Shown in pieces: positions 15,902 through 23,884 of a stretch of 63,823 bases of DNA. Under the pieces are notes generated by a model. That model was not told the origin of the DNA and ran no database searches. It saw only the letters and a list, made by a program, of their open reading frames with translations. The stretch is from contig JACCTC010000342.1 in NCBI GenBank assembly GCA_013812655.1, positions 1-63,823 on the forward strand, read 5' to 3'. Within the stretch, counting starts at the first letter, position 1; the number at the start of each line of letters is the position of its first letter. The position numbers were made by a program, and so were the translations under genes. The DNA is from Deltaproteobacteria bacterium (GTDB taxonomy: Bacteria > Myxococcota_A > Polyangia > Haliangiales > Haliangiaceae).

Positions 15902-17344
15902 TCAGGACGTGGTGCGAGGCAGCGAGAACCAGAACCGGCTGCCGTGGTCCTTCTCGCTCGTCACCCCGATCTGACCGCCCATCGCCTCGATCAGCTGCTT
16001 CGCGATCGCGAGGCCGAGGCCGGTCCCACCGGTCTCGCGCGAGCGGCTGGTCTCGGCCCGGTAGAAGCGCTCGAAGACCGACGCGAGGTGATGGGCCTCG
16101 ATCCCGGGCCCGGAGTCCTGGACCGAGAACACGATGCCGTCGTCCACCCGCACCGCGTGGACCTCGACGTCGGTACCCGGCGCGCAGTACTTGACGGCAT
16201 TGTCGACGAGGTTCCCGAGCACGTGCTCGAACGCGCGCGAGTCGGCGTAGACCGTCCGCGCCTCGGCTTCGATCTCGCACTTCAGCTTGATGCCGCGAAG
16301 CTCGGCGCGCGCGCGATACGTCCGCATGACGCTCTCGACGAGCGGGTTCGTCTCGACGTGCTCCCAGCGCAGCGGGAACCGACCGGCATCGAGCTGCGAG
16401 AGATCGAGGAGGTCGTCGACGAGCCGCCGCAACCGGCGGGCGTTGTCGTCGATCAGCACCACGAACTCGCGCGCGGCCTTTGGATCGTCGATCGCGCCGG
16501 CCACGAGCGTCTCCGACGCGCCGCAGATCGCGGTCAGCGGCGTCCGCAGCTCGTGTGACGCGTTCGCCACCAGCTCGCGGCGCGAGGCCTCGAGCTTCGT
16601 CAGGTTCCCGAGCGTGTCGCCGAGCGCCTCCGCGAGCGAGTCGAGCACGCGAGCGAGCTCGCCGACCTCGTCGCCGCCCGCGACCTCGGTGCGGGTCTGG
16701 AGCTGGCCCTTCGCCATCCTGCGTGCCGCGGCGGTGATGCGCGCAAGCCGACCTGTGATCAGGTGGGCTGCCGGCCAGGCGAGCACGAGCGCGGCGAGCA
16801 GCGCGAGGCCCCACGCGACGAGCAGCACGCGCCGGATCGGCTCCACTGCCGCCTTGAATTGCGTGGTCGGGATGCCGACGCGCGCGACGCCGACGACGAC
16901 GTCCTCCATGCGAAACGGCACGGCGACGAACAGCGCGTTCTCTTCGAGGAGGTGGCTGTACCGCCGGCTCTCGCCGAAGCCATGTGCGAGCGCATCCTCG
17001 ACCTCGATCGCGGACGGCAGGTCGAACTTGGTCCCGAGCTGGTTGTCGGAGAGCTTGGAGTCACCGAGCACGGTGCCGTCGGTCCGCGCCAGCGTCACCC
17101 AGGTCATCGACCGCAGCGCGAAGTCATCCGCGATCTGATCCCAGACCGCGTACTGCTGCATCGACTCGGTGACCGACGAGGCCTCGCGTTCGACGAGCTC
17201 GAGCCGCACGATCAGATCGGCGCGCATCCGCTCGAGGAGAACGCGCTCGAGCCGATCGGACAGGTACACCTCGCACAGTGCGATCGCCGCGAGCACCACC
17301 ATGAGGCAGAGCGCGGTGATCCGTGTCCGTAACCCGATCCGCAC
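15902..17344 (-). CDS. PhoR-like sensor histidine kinase
   Basis: 480 residues. TM1 at about 8-27, a periplasmic sensor segment of about 150 residues, TM2 at about 175-193, HAMP (about 195-250), HisKA with the phosphoacceptor His near 264 (ANASHELRTPLTA), and HATPase_c (about 370-478) with DNAVKYC, DSGPGI and GGTGLGLAI. The gene follows the response regulator 3 bases after its stop, a coupled pair. The layout matches PhoR-type phosphate sensors; the pair lies divergently beside a selenate/phosphonate-type binding protein, so control of that import system is plausible but unproven. Confidence 0.93.
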   Translation of the reverse strand: MRIGLRTRITALCLMVVLAAIALCEVYLSDRLERVLLERMRADLIVRLELVEREASSVTESMQQYAVWDQIADDFALRSMTWVTLARTDGTVLGDSKLSDNQLGTKFDLPSAIEVEDALAHGFGESRRYSHLLEENALFVAVPFRMEDVVVGVARVGIPTTQFKAAVEPIRRVLLVAWGLALLAALVLAWPAAHLITGRLARITAAARRMAKGQLQTRTEVAGGDEVGELARVLDSLAEALGDTLGNLTKLEASRRELVANASHELRTPLTAICGASETLVAGAIDDPKAAREFVVLIDDNARRLRRLVDDLLDLSQLDAGRFPLRWEHVETNPLVESVMRTYRARAELRGIKLKCEIEAEARTVYADSRAFEHVLGNLVDNAVKYCAPGTDVEVHAVRVDDGIVFSVQDSGPGIEAHHLASVFERFYRAETSRSRETGGTGLGLAIAKQLIEAMGGQIGVTSEKDHGSRFWFSLPRTTS

Positions 17345-17347
17345 CGA

Positions 17348-18061
17348 CTATCCCGGTGACGCGCCCGGTGACGCGCCCGGTGGAGCGATAAACCGGTAGC
17401 CGAATCCGCGCACGGTCTCGACGTAGCTCGCGACGCTGCCGAGCTTGTCGCGCAATCTCTGGATGTGCGTGTCGACGACGCGCGCGGTGACCTCGCTCTC
17501 CTGTCCCCAGATCTCGTCGAGCAGCGCCCCGCGGCTACTCACCCGGTTGCGGCGATCGTACAGCGTGCACAGCAGCTTGTACTCGATCGCGGTCAGTGCG
17601 ACCGGAGTGCCGTTGACCGCGACCTCGTGGGCGTCGCGATCGATCCGCAGCTCGCCGATCTCGATCACCATCTGCGGCGCGTCGTCGGTGAGCTGGCAGC
17701 GCCGGAGCAGCGCGGCGATCCGAAGCATCAGCTCGCGGACGCTGAACGGCTTGACCACGTAGTCGGCGGCGCCGAGCTCGAGGCCCTGCACGCGATCGAT
17801 CTCGTCGCCGCGCGCCGTCAGGATGATGATGGGGATCCGCTGGGTGGCGCGATCCTGCTTGAGCAGCGTGCAGATCTGGACGCCTGGCAGATCGGGCAAC
17901 ATCAGATCGAGCACGACCAGATCCGGTGATCGGTGCCGCGCCATCTCGAGACCTTCGCGGCCTTGATGGGCGGAGATCACCTCGTGCTCCGCGCGCTCGA
18001 GGTTGTAAGAGACGACCTTCTGGATGCTGCGATCGTCTTCGATCACGAGGATGCGGGCCAT
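17348..18061 (-). CDS. OmpR/PhoB-family response regulator
   Basis: 237 residues from MARILVIEDD (an in-frame ATG at 18097 adds 12 residues of no family similarity). The receiver has the acidic pair E8/D9/D10, phosphoacceptor D52 (VVLDLMLPDLPG), the Thr of LTARG and the Lys of VVKPFS. A winged-helix DNA-binding domain follows (about 130-225) with RVVDTHIQRLRDKLG. The C-terminus is a short repeat of PGAS encoded by duplicated GACGCGCCCGGT units. It is co-transcribed with the PhoR-like kinase. The name PhoB is by type only. Confidence 0.92.
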   Translation of the reverse strand: MARILVIEDDRSIQKVVSYNLERAEHEVISAHQGREGLEMARHRSPDLVVLDLMLPDLPGVQICTLLKQDRATQRIPIIILTARGDEIDRVQGLELGAADYVVKPFSVRELMLRIAALLRRCQLTDDAPQMVIEIGELRIDRDAHEVAVNGTPVALTAIEYKLLCTLYDRRNRVSSRGALLDEIWGQESEVTARVVDTHIQRLRDKLGSVASYVETVRGFGYRFIAPPGASPGASPG

Positions 18062-18173
18062 GACAGCACCGGAAAGTACAGCGGGACGGAACCCCAAAAC
18101 AATAACCGCCGCGATCGTGCGCTGGTAGACCTATCGTGACGCAATCGACACAATCACCTGATAACGATGGTCC

Positions 18174-19046
18174 ATGGTTTGGGCAACCATGGGGGGCTGT
18201 CGTGCGCTGGCGATCGTGGCCGCGCTCGCGACGCTTGGTAATGGGCCCGTGGACGACGAGCTGCGGGTATCGGCGATCCCGGATGAAGGCAGCCCCGAGC
18301 TCGCCCGTAAGTTCGCGCCACTCGGGGCATATCTGGGTAAGGCGCTGGGGATGAAGGTCACGTACATCCCTGCGCCAGACTACTCGGCGACCGTGGAGTG
18401 GCTCGCAGCCCGCAAGATCGATCTGGTCTGGTACGGCGGCTTCACGTTCGTCCAGGCACGCCGCCGCACGGGCAACGCGATCCCGCTCGTACAGCGTGAA
18501 GAAGACGCGAAGTTCCACACCAAGATCATCGTGCCGGCCGCTTCGAAGGCCAGGTCGCTGGCGGATCTCAAGGGGGGTACGTTCGCGTTTGGCTCGATCA
18601 GCTCGACGTCGGGACACCTGATGCCGCGCTACTTCCTGATGAAGAACGGCATCGACCCTGAAAAGGACTTCGCGAAGGTGGCGTTCTCGGGCGCGCACGA
18701 CTCCACGGTCCGCTGGATCGAGGCCGGCAAGGTCGACGCCGGTGCCGTCAACGAGTCGGTCCTGCAGAAGCTGCTCGAGGAGAACAAGGTCAACCCGTCG
18801 AAGATCCGCGTGCTGTGGACCACTCCAAACTACGTCGACTACAACTGGACGGTTCGTGGTGATCTCGATCCGAAGCTGATCGAGCGCCTGCGCGATGCCT
18901 TCCTCGCGCTCGACCCCGCGGTCCCCGAGCAAAGGGCCATCCTCGAGCTCCAGCGCACGAAGAGGTTCGTGCGGACCGCGGCAAGCAACTACGACGGCAT
19001 TGCCGAGGCGGCCAAGGCTGCGCGCCTGATCCGCGACTCGCGGTGA
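18174..19046 (+). CDS. Selenate/phosphonate-type ABC substrate-binding protein 1
   Basis: 290 residues (start 18174, or 18189) with an N-terminal signal peptide and no lipobox. The PhnD fold is clear: ELRVSAIPDEGSPEL, DLVWYGGFTFVQARRRTGNA, GTFAFGSISSTSGHLMPRYF, AFSGAHDSTVRWIEAGKVDAG and VLWTTPNYVDYNWTVRG. The last four are features of the PhnD branch annotated as putative selenate ABC binding proteins, which cluster with selenium genes; here selA, tRNA-Sec and an ABC importer lie within 8 kb. It should bind a small oxyanion in the periplasm. A second copy lies 1.4 kb downstream. The ligand is inferred from context. Confidence 0.88.
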   Translation: MVWATMGGCRALAIVAALATLGNGPVDDELRVSAIPDEGSPELARKFAPLGAYLGKALGMKVTYIPAPDYSATVEWLAARKIDLVWYGGFTFVQARRRTGNAIPLVQREEDAKFHTKIIVPAASKARSLADLKGGTFAFGSISSTSGHLMPRYFLMKNGIDPEKDFAKVAFSGAHDSTVRWIEAGKVDAGAVNESVLQKLLEENKVNPSKIRVLWTTPNYVDYNWTVRGDLDPKLIERLRDAFLALDPAVPEQRAILELQRTKRFVRTAASNYDGIAEAAKAARLIRDSR

Positions 19047-19153
19047 TCTACTCCGCCTCCCCCCCGGCCTACTCCCCGGCTTCCTCCAGGCTACCCCCGA
19101 CGAACCCGCGAACCACGACCTTCACGACTGTCCACCGAGCTCGAGCATCATCC

Positions 19154-20447
19154 ATGAAATCACATCAACGTGTCGTCACCTTTGGTGCTGCGATCGTCCT
19201 GTGGGGCACTGCAGCCCTGGCGCAGCCGGCTCCTCAGCCAGCGCCCACGGGCGCCGCCGACGCCACCGCCGGTGATCGAGCCCGTCGCACCAGTCGTCGC
19301 GCCGACCGCGCCGCCTGCCCCACCGAATAGCCCATGGCTCGAAACCAAGGGGACGCGGATCCGCCTGTATGGCTTCGCCCGGCTAGACCTGATGTTCACC
19401 GACTCGCGGCTCGATCCGAACAACCAGTTCCCGTTCTTCGTGAGCCCCGAGGGCACGATCAAGAACGATGCCCAGCTCGATATCCACCCGCGACTCTCAC
19501 GGATCGGCATCGAGATCGAGCGCGACGCCATTCCGATGGTGAAGACGGCGAAGGCGCTCGGCAAGCTCGAGCTGGACTTCCAGAACGGTGGCAGCGAGTC
19601 GCGCGAGATCCCACGCTTGCGCCACGCGTACCTCGAGATCAAGGACAAGAGCGGCTTCGTGCTGCTCGCTGGTCAGACGTGGGACTTGATCTCGCCGCTA
19701 TGGCCGAGCGTCAACTCGGACAGCCTCATGTGGAATGCGGGTAACCTCGGCGACCGTCGTCCGCAGCTCCGGCTCGGCATCGACACCAAGGTCTCTGATG
19801 GGACCGTGCAGGCCCTGGTCGCGGTCGCGCGGACCGGCGCCATCAACAATCGCGATCTCGACATGGACGGTACGGCCGATGGCATCGACTCCGGCAAGCC
19901 GATGATCCAGGCCCGCGTCGGCGTCACCAAGCTCCTCGGTGGCAAGCTGAGCGGTGGCGTGTGGGGCCATATCTCGTTCGATGACACCGACGCGGATCCG
20001 GTCGGGAACAAGAAGTTCCAGGGCCGCAGCGTCGGCGCGGACCTGCTCGTCCAGATCACGAAGCAGCTCGCGTTCGCCGGCGAGGTCTGGCTCGGCGAAA
20101 ACCTCGACGACGTACGCGGTGGCGTCGGTCAGGGCGTCAACGTGCCGATGAACAAGGAGATCCGTGCGCGTGGTGGCTGGGCCGAGGTCCGCGTCAAGCC
20201 GGTCGATTGGTACACGCTCGTCGGCGGTGCCAGCGTCGATGATCCGAAGGACGAGGATCTCGATGCCACCTCGACGGCAGGCGGCGGCGCTCGCAAGCAG
20301 AACCGCGCGATCTTCGCGTCCAACCATTTCAACCTCGGTGGCGGGATCGCGGTCGCTCTCGAATATATCTACTGGAAGACGCAGTACCTTGGTCCCAACA
20401 ACGGGAACGCCAATCGCGTTAACCTGTGGTTATCCTACGGCTTCTGA
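19154..20447 (+). CDS. DcaP-like outer-membrane porin (frameshifted as given)
   Basis: A signal peptide starts at 19154 (MKSHQRVVTFGAAIVLWG, cleavage after ALA) and runs into a Pro-rich linker, but the beta-barrel body is in another frame. One base must be skipped at about 19230-19265 to join AQPAPQPAP to APPTPPPVIEPVAP. The body (from about 19330) has WLETKGTRIRLYGFARLD, RLSRIGIEIE, REIPRLRHAYLEIK and a terminal NLWLSYGF strand with C-terminal Phe, as in trimeric DcaP-like porins. Downstream codon use is intact, so this is a recent frameshift or a sequence error. Lying between two selenate-type binding proteins, it is the likely outer-membrane channel of that uptake system (inference). Confidence 0.75.
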
Positions 20448-20469
20448 AATCAGCAAGGACTCGAGACTC

Positions 20470-21417
20470 ATGACATACAGCAAGACATCTGCAGCGACCC
20501 TCGGCGCAATCGGCCTCGCCCTGCTCGTCGCCCTCGCGGGCTGCGGCAAGAAAAATGAGGGCGGTGGCAGTGCTGGCAGCGCTGGCAGCACCGGTGGTGG
20601 CGGCGGCGGTACCACCACCAAGAAGATCATCCGGGTCTCGGGAATTCCCGACGAGAACCCGAGCGAGCTTCAGCGCAAGTATCAGCCGATGGTGGATTAC
20701 CTCGAGAAGAAGCTCGACACGAAGGTCGAGTACATTCCGGTCACCGACTACGGTGCGGCCGTGCAGGCACTCTCCGCCGGCAAGCTCGACTTCGTATGGC
20801 TCGGCGGGTTCACCCACGTCCAGGCGCGCGTCATGGACGGCGCGGTCCCGCTCGCCATGCGCGACATCGATCGCGACTTCAAGAGCGTGTTCATCGCAGG
20901 TGCCGACAGTGGCATCAAGGCGCCCGCGGACATCAAGGGCAAGACCTTCGCGTTCGGTTCGAAGAGCTCGACCTCCGGTCACCTGATGCCTCGGCACTTC
21001 CTGATGTCGGAGTTCAAGATCGATGCGGACAAGGATCTGTCGGGCGAGGCGCTGTTCAGTGGCGCGCACGACGCGACGGTCAAGATGGTCGAGTCCGGCA
21101 AGGTAAAGGCCGGCGCACTCAACATGGAAGTCTGGGACCGGCTCGTGAAGGAGAAGAAGGTCGATACCGCGAAGGTCAGCGTGATCTGGACGACCCCGGG
21201 CTACGTCGACTACGTGTGGACGGCGCGCAAGGATGTCGATCCTGCGATCCGCGAAGCCTTCGCGAAGGCGTTCCTCGAGCTCGACGCTTCGAACCCCGAG
21301 CACGCGGCGGTCATGAGCCTCCAGGGCGCGAAGAAGTACGTGCCGGCCGCGCCTGCCGACTTCGATGCGATCGAGGCGGTCGCGAAGTCGACCGGCCTGC
21401 TCAGCGGCGGCAAGTAA
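20470..21417 (+). CDS. Selenate/phosphonate-type ABC substrate-binding lipoprotein 2
   Basis: 315 residues. Signal MTYSKTSAATLGAIGLALLV with lipobox LAGC, then a Gly/Ser-rich tether (about 30-48), then a PhnD-type domain closely resembling copy 1: IIRVSGIPDENPSEL, DFVWLGGFTHVQAR, FAFGSKSSTSGHLMPRHF, LFSGAHDATVKMVESGKVKAG and IWTTPGYVDYVWTARKD. AAGGA precedes the ATG at 20470. Two related binding proteins, one soluble and one lipid-anchored, may have different affinities or ligands for the one importer encoded at 23885-26736. It ends 3 bases before the convergent end of selA. Confidence 0.9.
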   Translation: MTYSKTSAATLGAIGLALLVALAGCGKKNEGGGSAGSAGSTGGGGGGTTTKKIIRVSGIPDENPSELQRKYQPMVDYLEKKLDTKVEYIPVTDYGAAVQALSAGKLDFVWLGGFTHVQARVMDGAVPLAMRDIDRDFKSVFIAGADSGIKAPADIKGKTFAFGSKSSTSGHLMPRHFLMSEFKIDADKDLSGEALFSGAHDATVKMVESGKVKAGALNMEVWDRLVKEKKVDTAKVSVIWTTPGYVDYVWTARKDVDPAIREAFAKAFLELDASNPEHAAVMSLQGAKKYVPAAPADFDAIEAVAKSTGLLSGGK

Positions 21418-21420
21418 CGC

Positions 21421-22863
21421 TCAGCGCACGGACGTCGCGAGCGCCTCGAGCAGGATCGATTCCTCGTCGACATCGACCGTCCTGAGGTCGACGAGGAGAT
21501 CGCCGCCATGGACCCGCACCATCACCGCGGGCGTGAGCTGGCGTAGCCGCGCCTCGATCGTCGCGACTTCGGTCGCGTGGGGTTGGATGACGACGAGGAA
21601 CGTCGGCAGATCGACGCCTGGTGCGGAGCCGGCGCCGACCTGGGAGCTGCCGGGTTGCACGCTGACCTCGGTGCCCGCCGCGAGACGCGGCACCAGCCGG
21701 GCCACGAAGGCTTCGGCGCGCTGCTTGATCGTCGCCGCGTCGATCCTCAGCATCCGCAGGCTCGGCAGCTCGGCGATCGGATCCCGCGCGTCGCGGTAGA
21801 TCCGCAGCGTCGCCTCGAAGGCGGCGAGCGTGAGCTTGTCGACGCGGAGCGCGCGGAGGAGTGGATGCTTCTCCAGCCGCTTCACGATCTCGCGCTTGCC
21901 GGCGATGACGCCGAGCTGGGGCCCACCGAGGAGCTTGTCGCCACTGAACGTCACGAGGTCCGCACCCTGCTTCACCGCGTCCTGGACCGTGGGCTCGTGC
22001 GGCAGCCCGAGGTCACGCAGCTGCACGAGGCAGCCGGCACCGAGGTCGTTCATGATCGGCAGGCCGTGCTCGCGCGCCAGCGGGATCAGCTCGTCGACAC
22101 CGACCGCCGCGGTGAAGCCGACCACGCGGAAGTTGCTGGTGTGGACCTTGAGCAGCAGCGCGGTCTGGGGCGTGACCGCGTGCTCGTAGTCCGCGAGGTG
22201 CGTGCGGTTCGTCGTGCCGACCTCGACGAGCTGGCAGCCGCTCTGCGCCATGATGTCGGGGATCCGGAACGAGCCGCCGATCTCGACAAGCTCGCCTCGC
22301 GAGACGATCACCTGCTTGCCGGCGGCTAGCGCCGACAAACAGAGCAGTACCGCCGCTGCGTTGTTGTTGACGACGATCGCGTCCTCCGCCCCGGTGAGTG
22401 CACGGACCAGCTCGCGCACATGGTCGTACCGATGCCCACGTTCGCCAGTCGCGAGCTCGAGCTCGAGGTTCGTGTAACGAGTCGCGACCGCGACGAGGTG
22501 CTCGATCGCGGCCGGCGCCAGCCGCGCTCGGCCGAGGTTCGTGTGGAGGACGACGCCCGTCGCGTTGACGACGTGTCGGAGCGAGTACCCGCTGGCGCCG
22601 ACCGCGCGGCGAGCGGCTTCCTCCGCGAGCGAAGCCAACCAGGCCTCACGCAACCCTGGATCGGTGACCAGCGGGATCGTGCCGGCCCGGACCTCTTCGA
22701 TCACCGCGCGGACCTCCTGAAGCACAGCCCAGCGCGGGTACATCGCGATCGCCTCGGTGATTTCCCGGGTCCCGAGGAGCTTGTCGACGGAAGGGATCAG
22801 GGGCCGAAGCTCGTTGGGAAGGGGCATCTCGGAGCGCTTCGCGCCGCCCACAGTATCCGTCAT
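21421..22863 (-). CDS. selA: L-seryl-tRNA(Sec) selenium transferase
   Basis: About 480 residues from the ATG at 22863 (22827, starting MPLPNELRPLIPSVDKLLG, aligns equally well). Strong SelA motifs: NATGVVLHTNLGRARL, IVVNNNAAAVLLCL, VSRGELVEIGGSFRIPD, VGTTNRTHLADY, LLKVHTSNF and the PLP-lysine segment TFSGDKLLGGPQ (Lys near 310). The enzyme, a homodecamer in E. coli, converts Ser-tRNA(Sec) to Sec-tRNA(Sec) using selenophosphate from SelD. The substrate tRNA (26757-26856) and selD are in this window; the elongation factor selB is not. The gene is convergent with binding-protein gene 2 and divergent from the transglutaminase gene. Confidence 0.96.
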   Translation of the reverse strand: MTDTVGGAKRSEMPLPNELRPLIPSVDKLLGTREITEAIAMYPRWAVLQEVRAVIEEVRAGTIPLVTDPGLREAWLASLAEEAARRAVGASGYSLRHVVNATGVVLHTNLGRARLAPAAIEHLVAVATRYTNLELELATGERGHRYDHVRELVRALTGAEDAIVVNNNAAAVLLCLSALAAGKQVIVSRGELVEIGGSFRIPDIMAQSGCQLVEVGTTNRTHLADYEHAVTPQTALLLKVHTSNFRVVGFTAAVGVDELIPLAREHGLPIMNDLGAGCLVQLRDLGLPHEPTVQDAVKQGADLVTFSGDKLLGGPQLGVIAGKREIVKRLEKHPLLRALRVDKLTLAAFEATLRIYRDARDPIAELPSLRMLRIDAATIKQRAEAFVARLVPRLAAGTEVSVQPGSSQVGAGSAPGVDLPTFLVVIQPHATEVATIEARLRQLTPAVMVRVHGGDLLVDLRTVDVDEESILLEALATSVR

Positions 22864-22969
22864 GCGTCGCGGGGGATCCAGGTCCGGCCGTTCAGGAGGC
22901 TCGGTGACCTGCCCGGCCCACTGGCCAAGCAGCTCCCCCACATCGGCGCGGGTGCTCTATCATCGTGCG

Positions 22970-23869
22970 ATGCGCCGTGCCTTTCGCTTCTCCTTCGAGA
23001 CCTCTGTTCCAGCGAGTGACGCGCCGACGTCGGTCTGGATTCCGCGGCCCGTCGAGGACGCGTGGCAGCAGATCACGAGCGAAGCGCTACCCGATCTGCC
23101 GTGCGAGCGCGGCGTCGATCCGGAGACGGGCACGGCGATGATGTGCTTCGCACTGCCACCGGCATCGACGCCATCGTCCTTCGCGCTCGGTTTCACGGTC
23201 GAGCGTCTCCAGCGATCGCAACCGCGACCGGCGGTCACCGGTTATACGCGGCCGCCGAGCGAGGACGATCGGTTCGCCCACTTCCTGAAGTCCGACTCCC
23301 GGGTTCGCTCCGACGGTGGCAACCTCGATCGTGCGCTCGCCATCGCGTCGCCCGACGAACCGCCACTCGTGATCGCCCGCAAGATCTTCGATCACCTGGT
23401 CGAGACGATGGGGTACGACTCCGCTGGCTGTACGCCGGAGCGCAGCGATCACCTCGGTGATCTCGAGGTCGCGTGCGACCTGCGGACCGGCACCTGCACC
23501 GAGTTCCATGGCCTGTTCGTCGCGTTCGCCCGTGCGCTCGGCGTGCCGGCGCGATTCACGTTCGGGTTCAACATCCCGCGTGACAAGCAGACCGGCACGA
23601 TCGGCGGATACCATTGCTGGGCCGACATCGCGCTGCCCGACGGCAGCTGGTTTCCGGTCGACGTCAGCGAGGCCTCGAAGCGACCCGAGCTCGCCGACTT
23701 CTACTTCGGCTCGCTCGACGAAAACCGCATCGCCTTCTCGTATGGTCGCGACGTCCAGCTCGTCCCATCGCAGCACGCGCCGCGGCTCGACCGCTTCATC
23801 TTTCCATACGCCGAGACCCGCAACGTCGCGGTCGAGCCGACGCTGGCCTTCAGCTTCGCCGACGTGTGA
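22970..23869 (+). CDS. Transglutaminase-like cysteine peptidase domain protein
   Basis: 299 residues from the ATG at 22970. The catalytic triad of the transglutaminase core is visible: Cys near 175 in GTCTEFHGLFVAFARALGVP, His near 214 in GYHCWADIAL, Asp near 230 in WFPVDVSEA. The N-terminal about 110 residues form a beta-rich domain often found before bacterial transglutaminase cores (SVWIPRPVED). No signal peptide is evident, so it is probably cytosolic. Bacterial members are usually hydrolases or peptidases. It is inserted between selA and the importer genes on the opposite strand; no functional link is apparent. Confidence 0.9.
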   Translation: MRRAFRFSFETSVPASDAPTSVWIPRPVEDAWQQITSEALPDLPCERGVDPETGTAMMCFALPPASTPSSFALGFTVERLQRSQPRPAVTGYTRPPSEDDRFAHFLKSDSRVRSDGGNLDRALAIASPDEPPLVIARKIFDHLVETMGYDSAGCTPERSDHLGDLEVACDLRTGTCTEFHGLFVAFARALGVPARFTFGFNIPRDKQTGTIGGYHCWADIALPDGSWFPVDVSEASKRPELADFYFGSLDENRIAFSYGRDVQLVPSQHAPRLDRFIFPYAETRNVAVEPTLAFSFADV

Positions 23870-23884
23870 TCTGAACTGGGCGCG

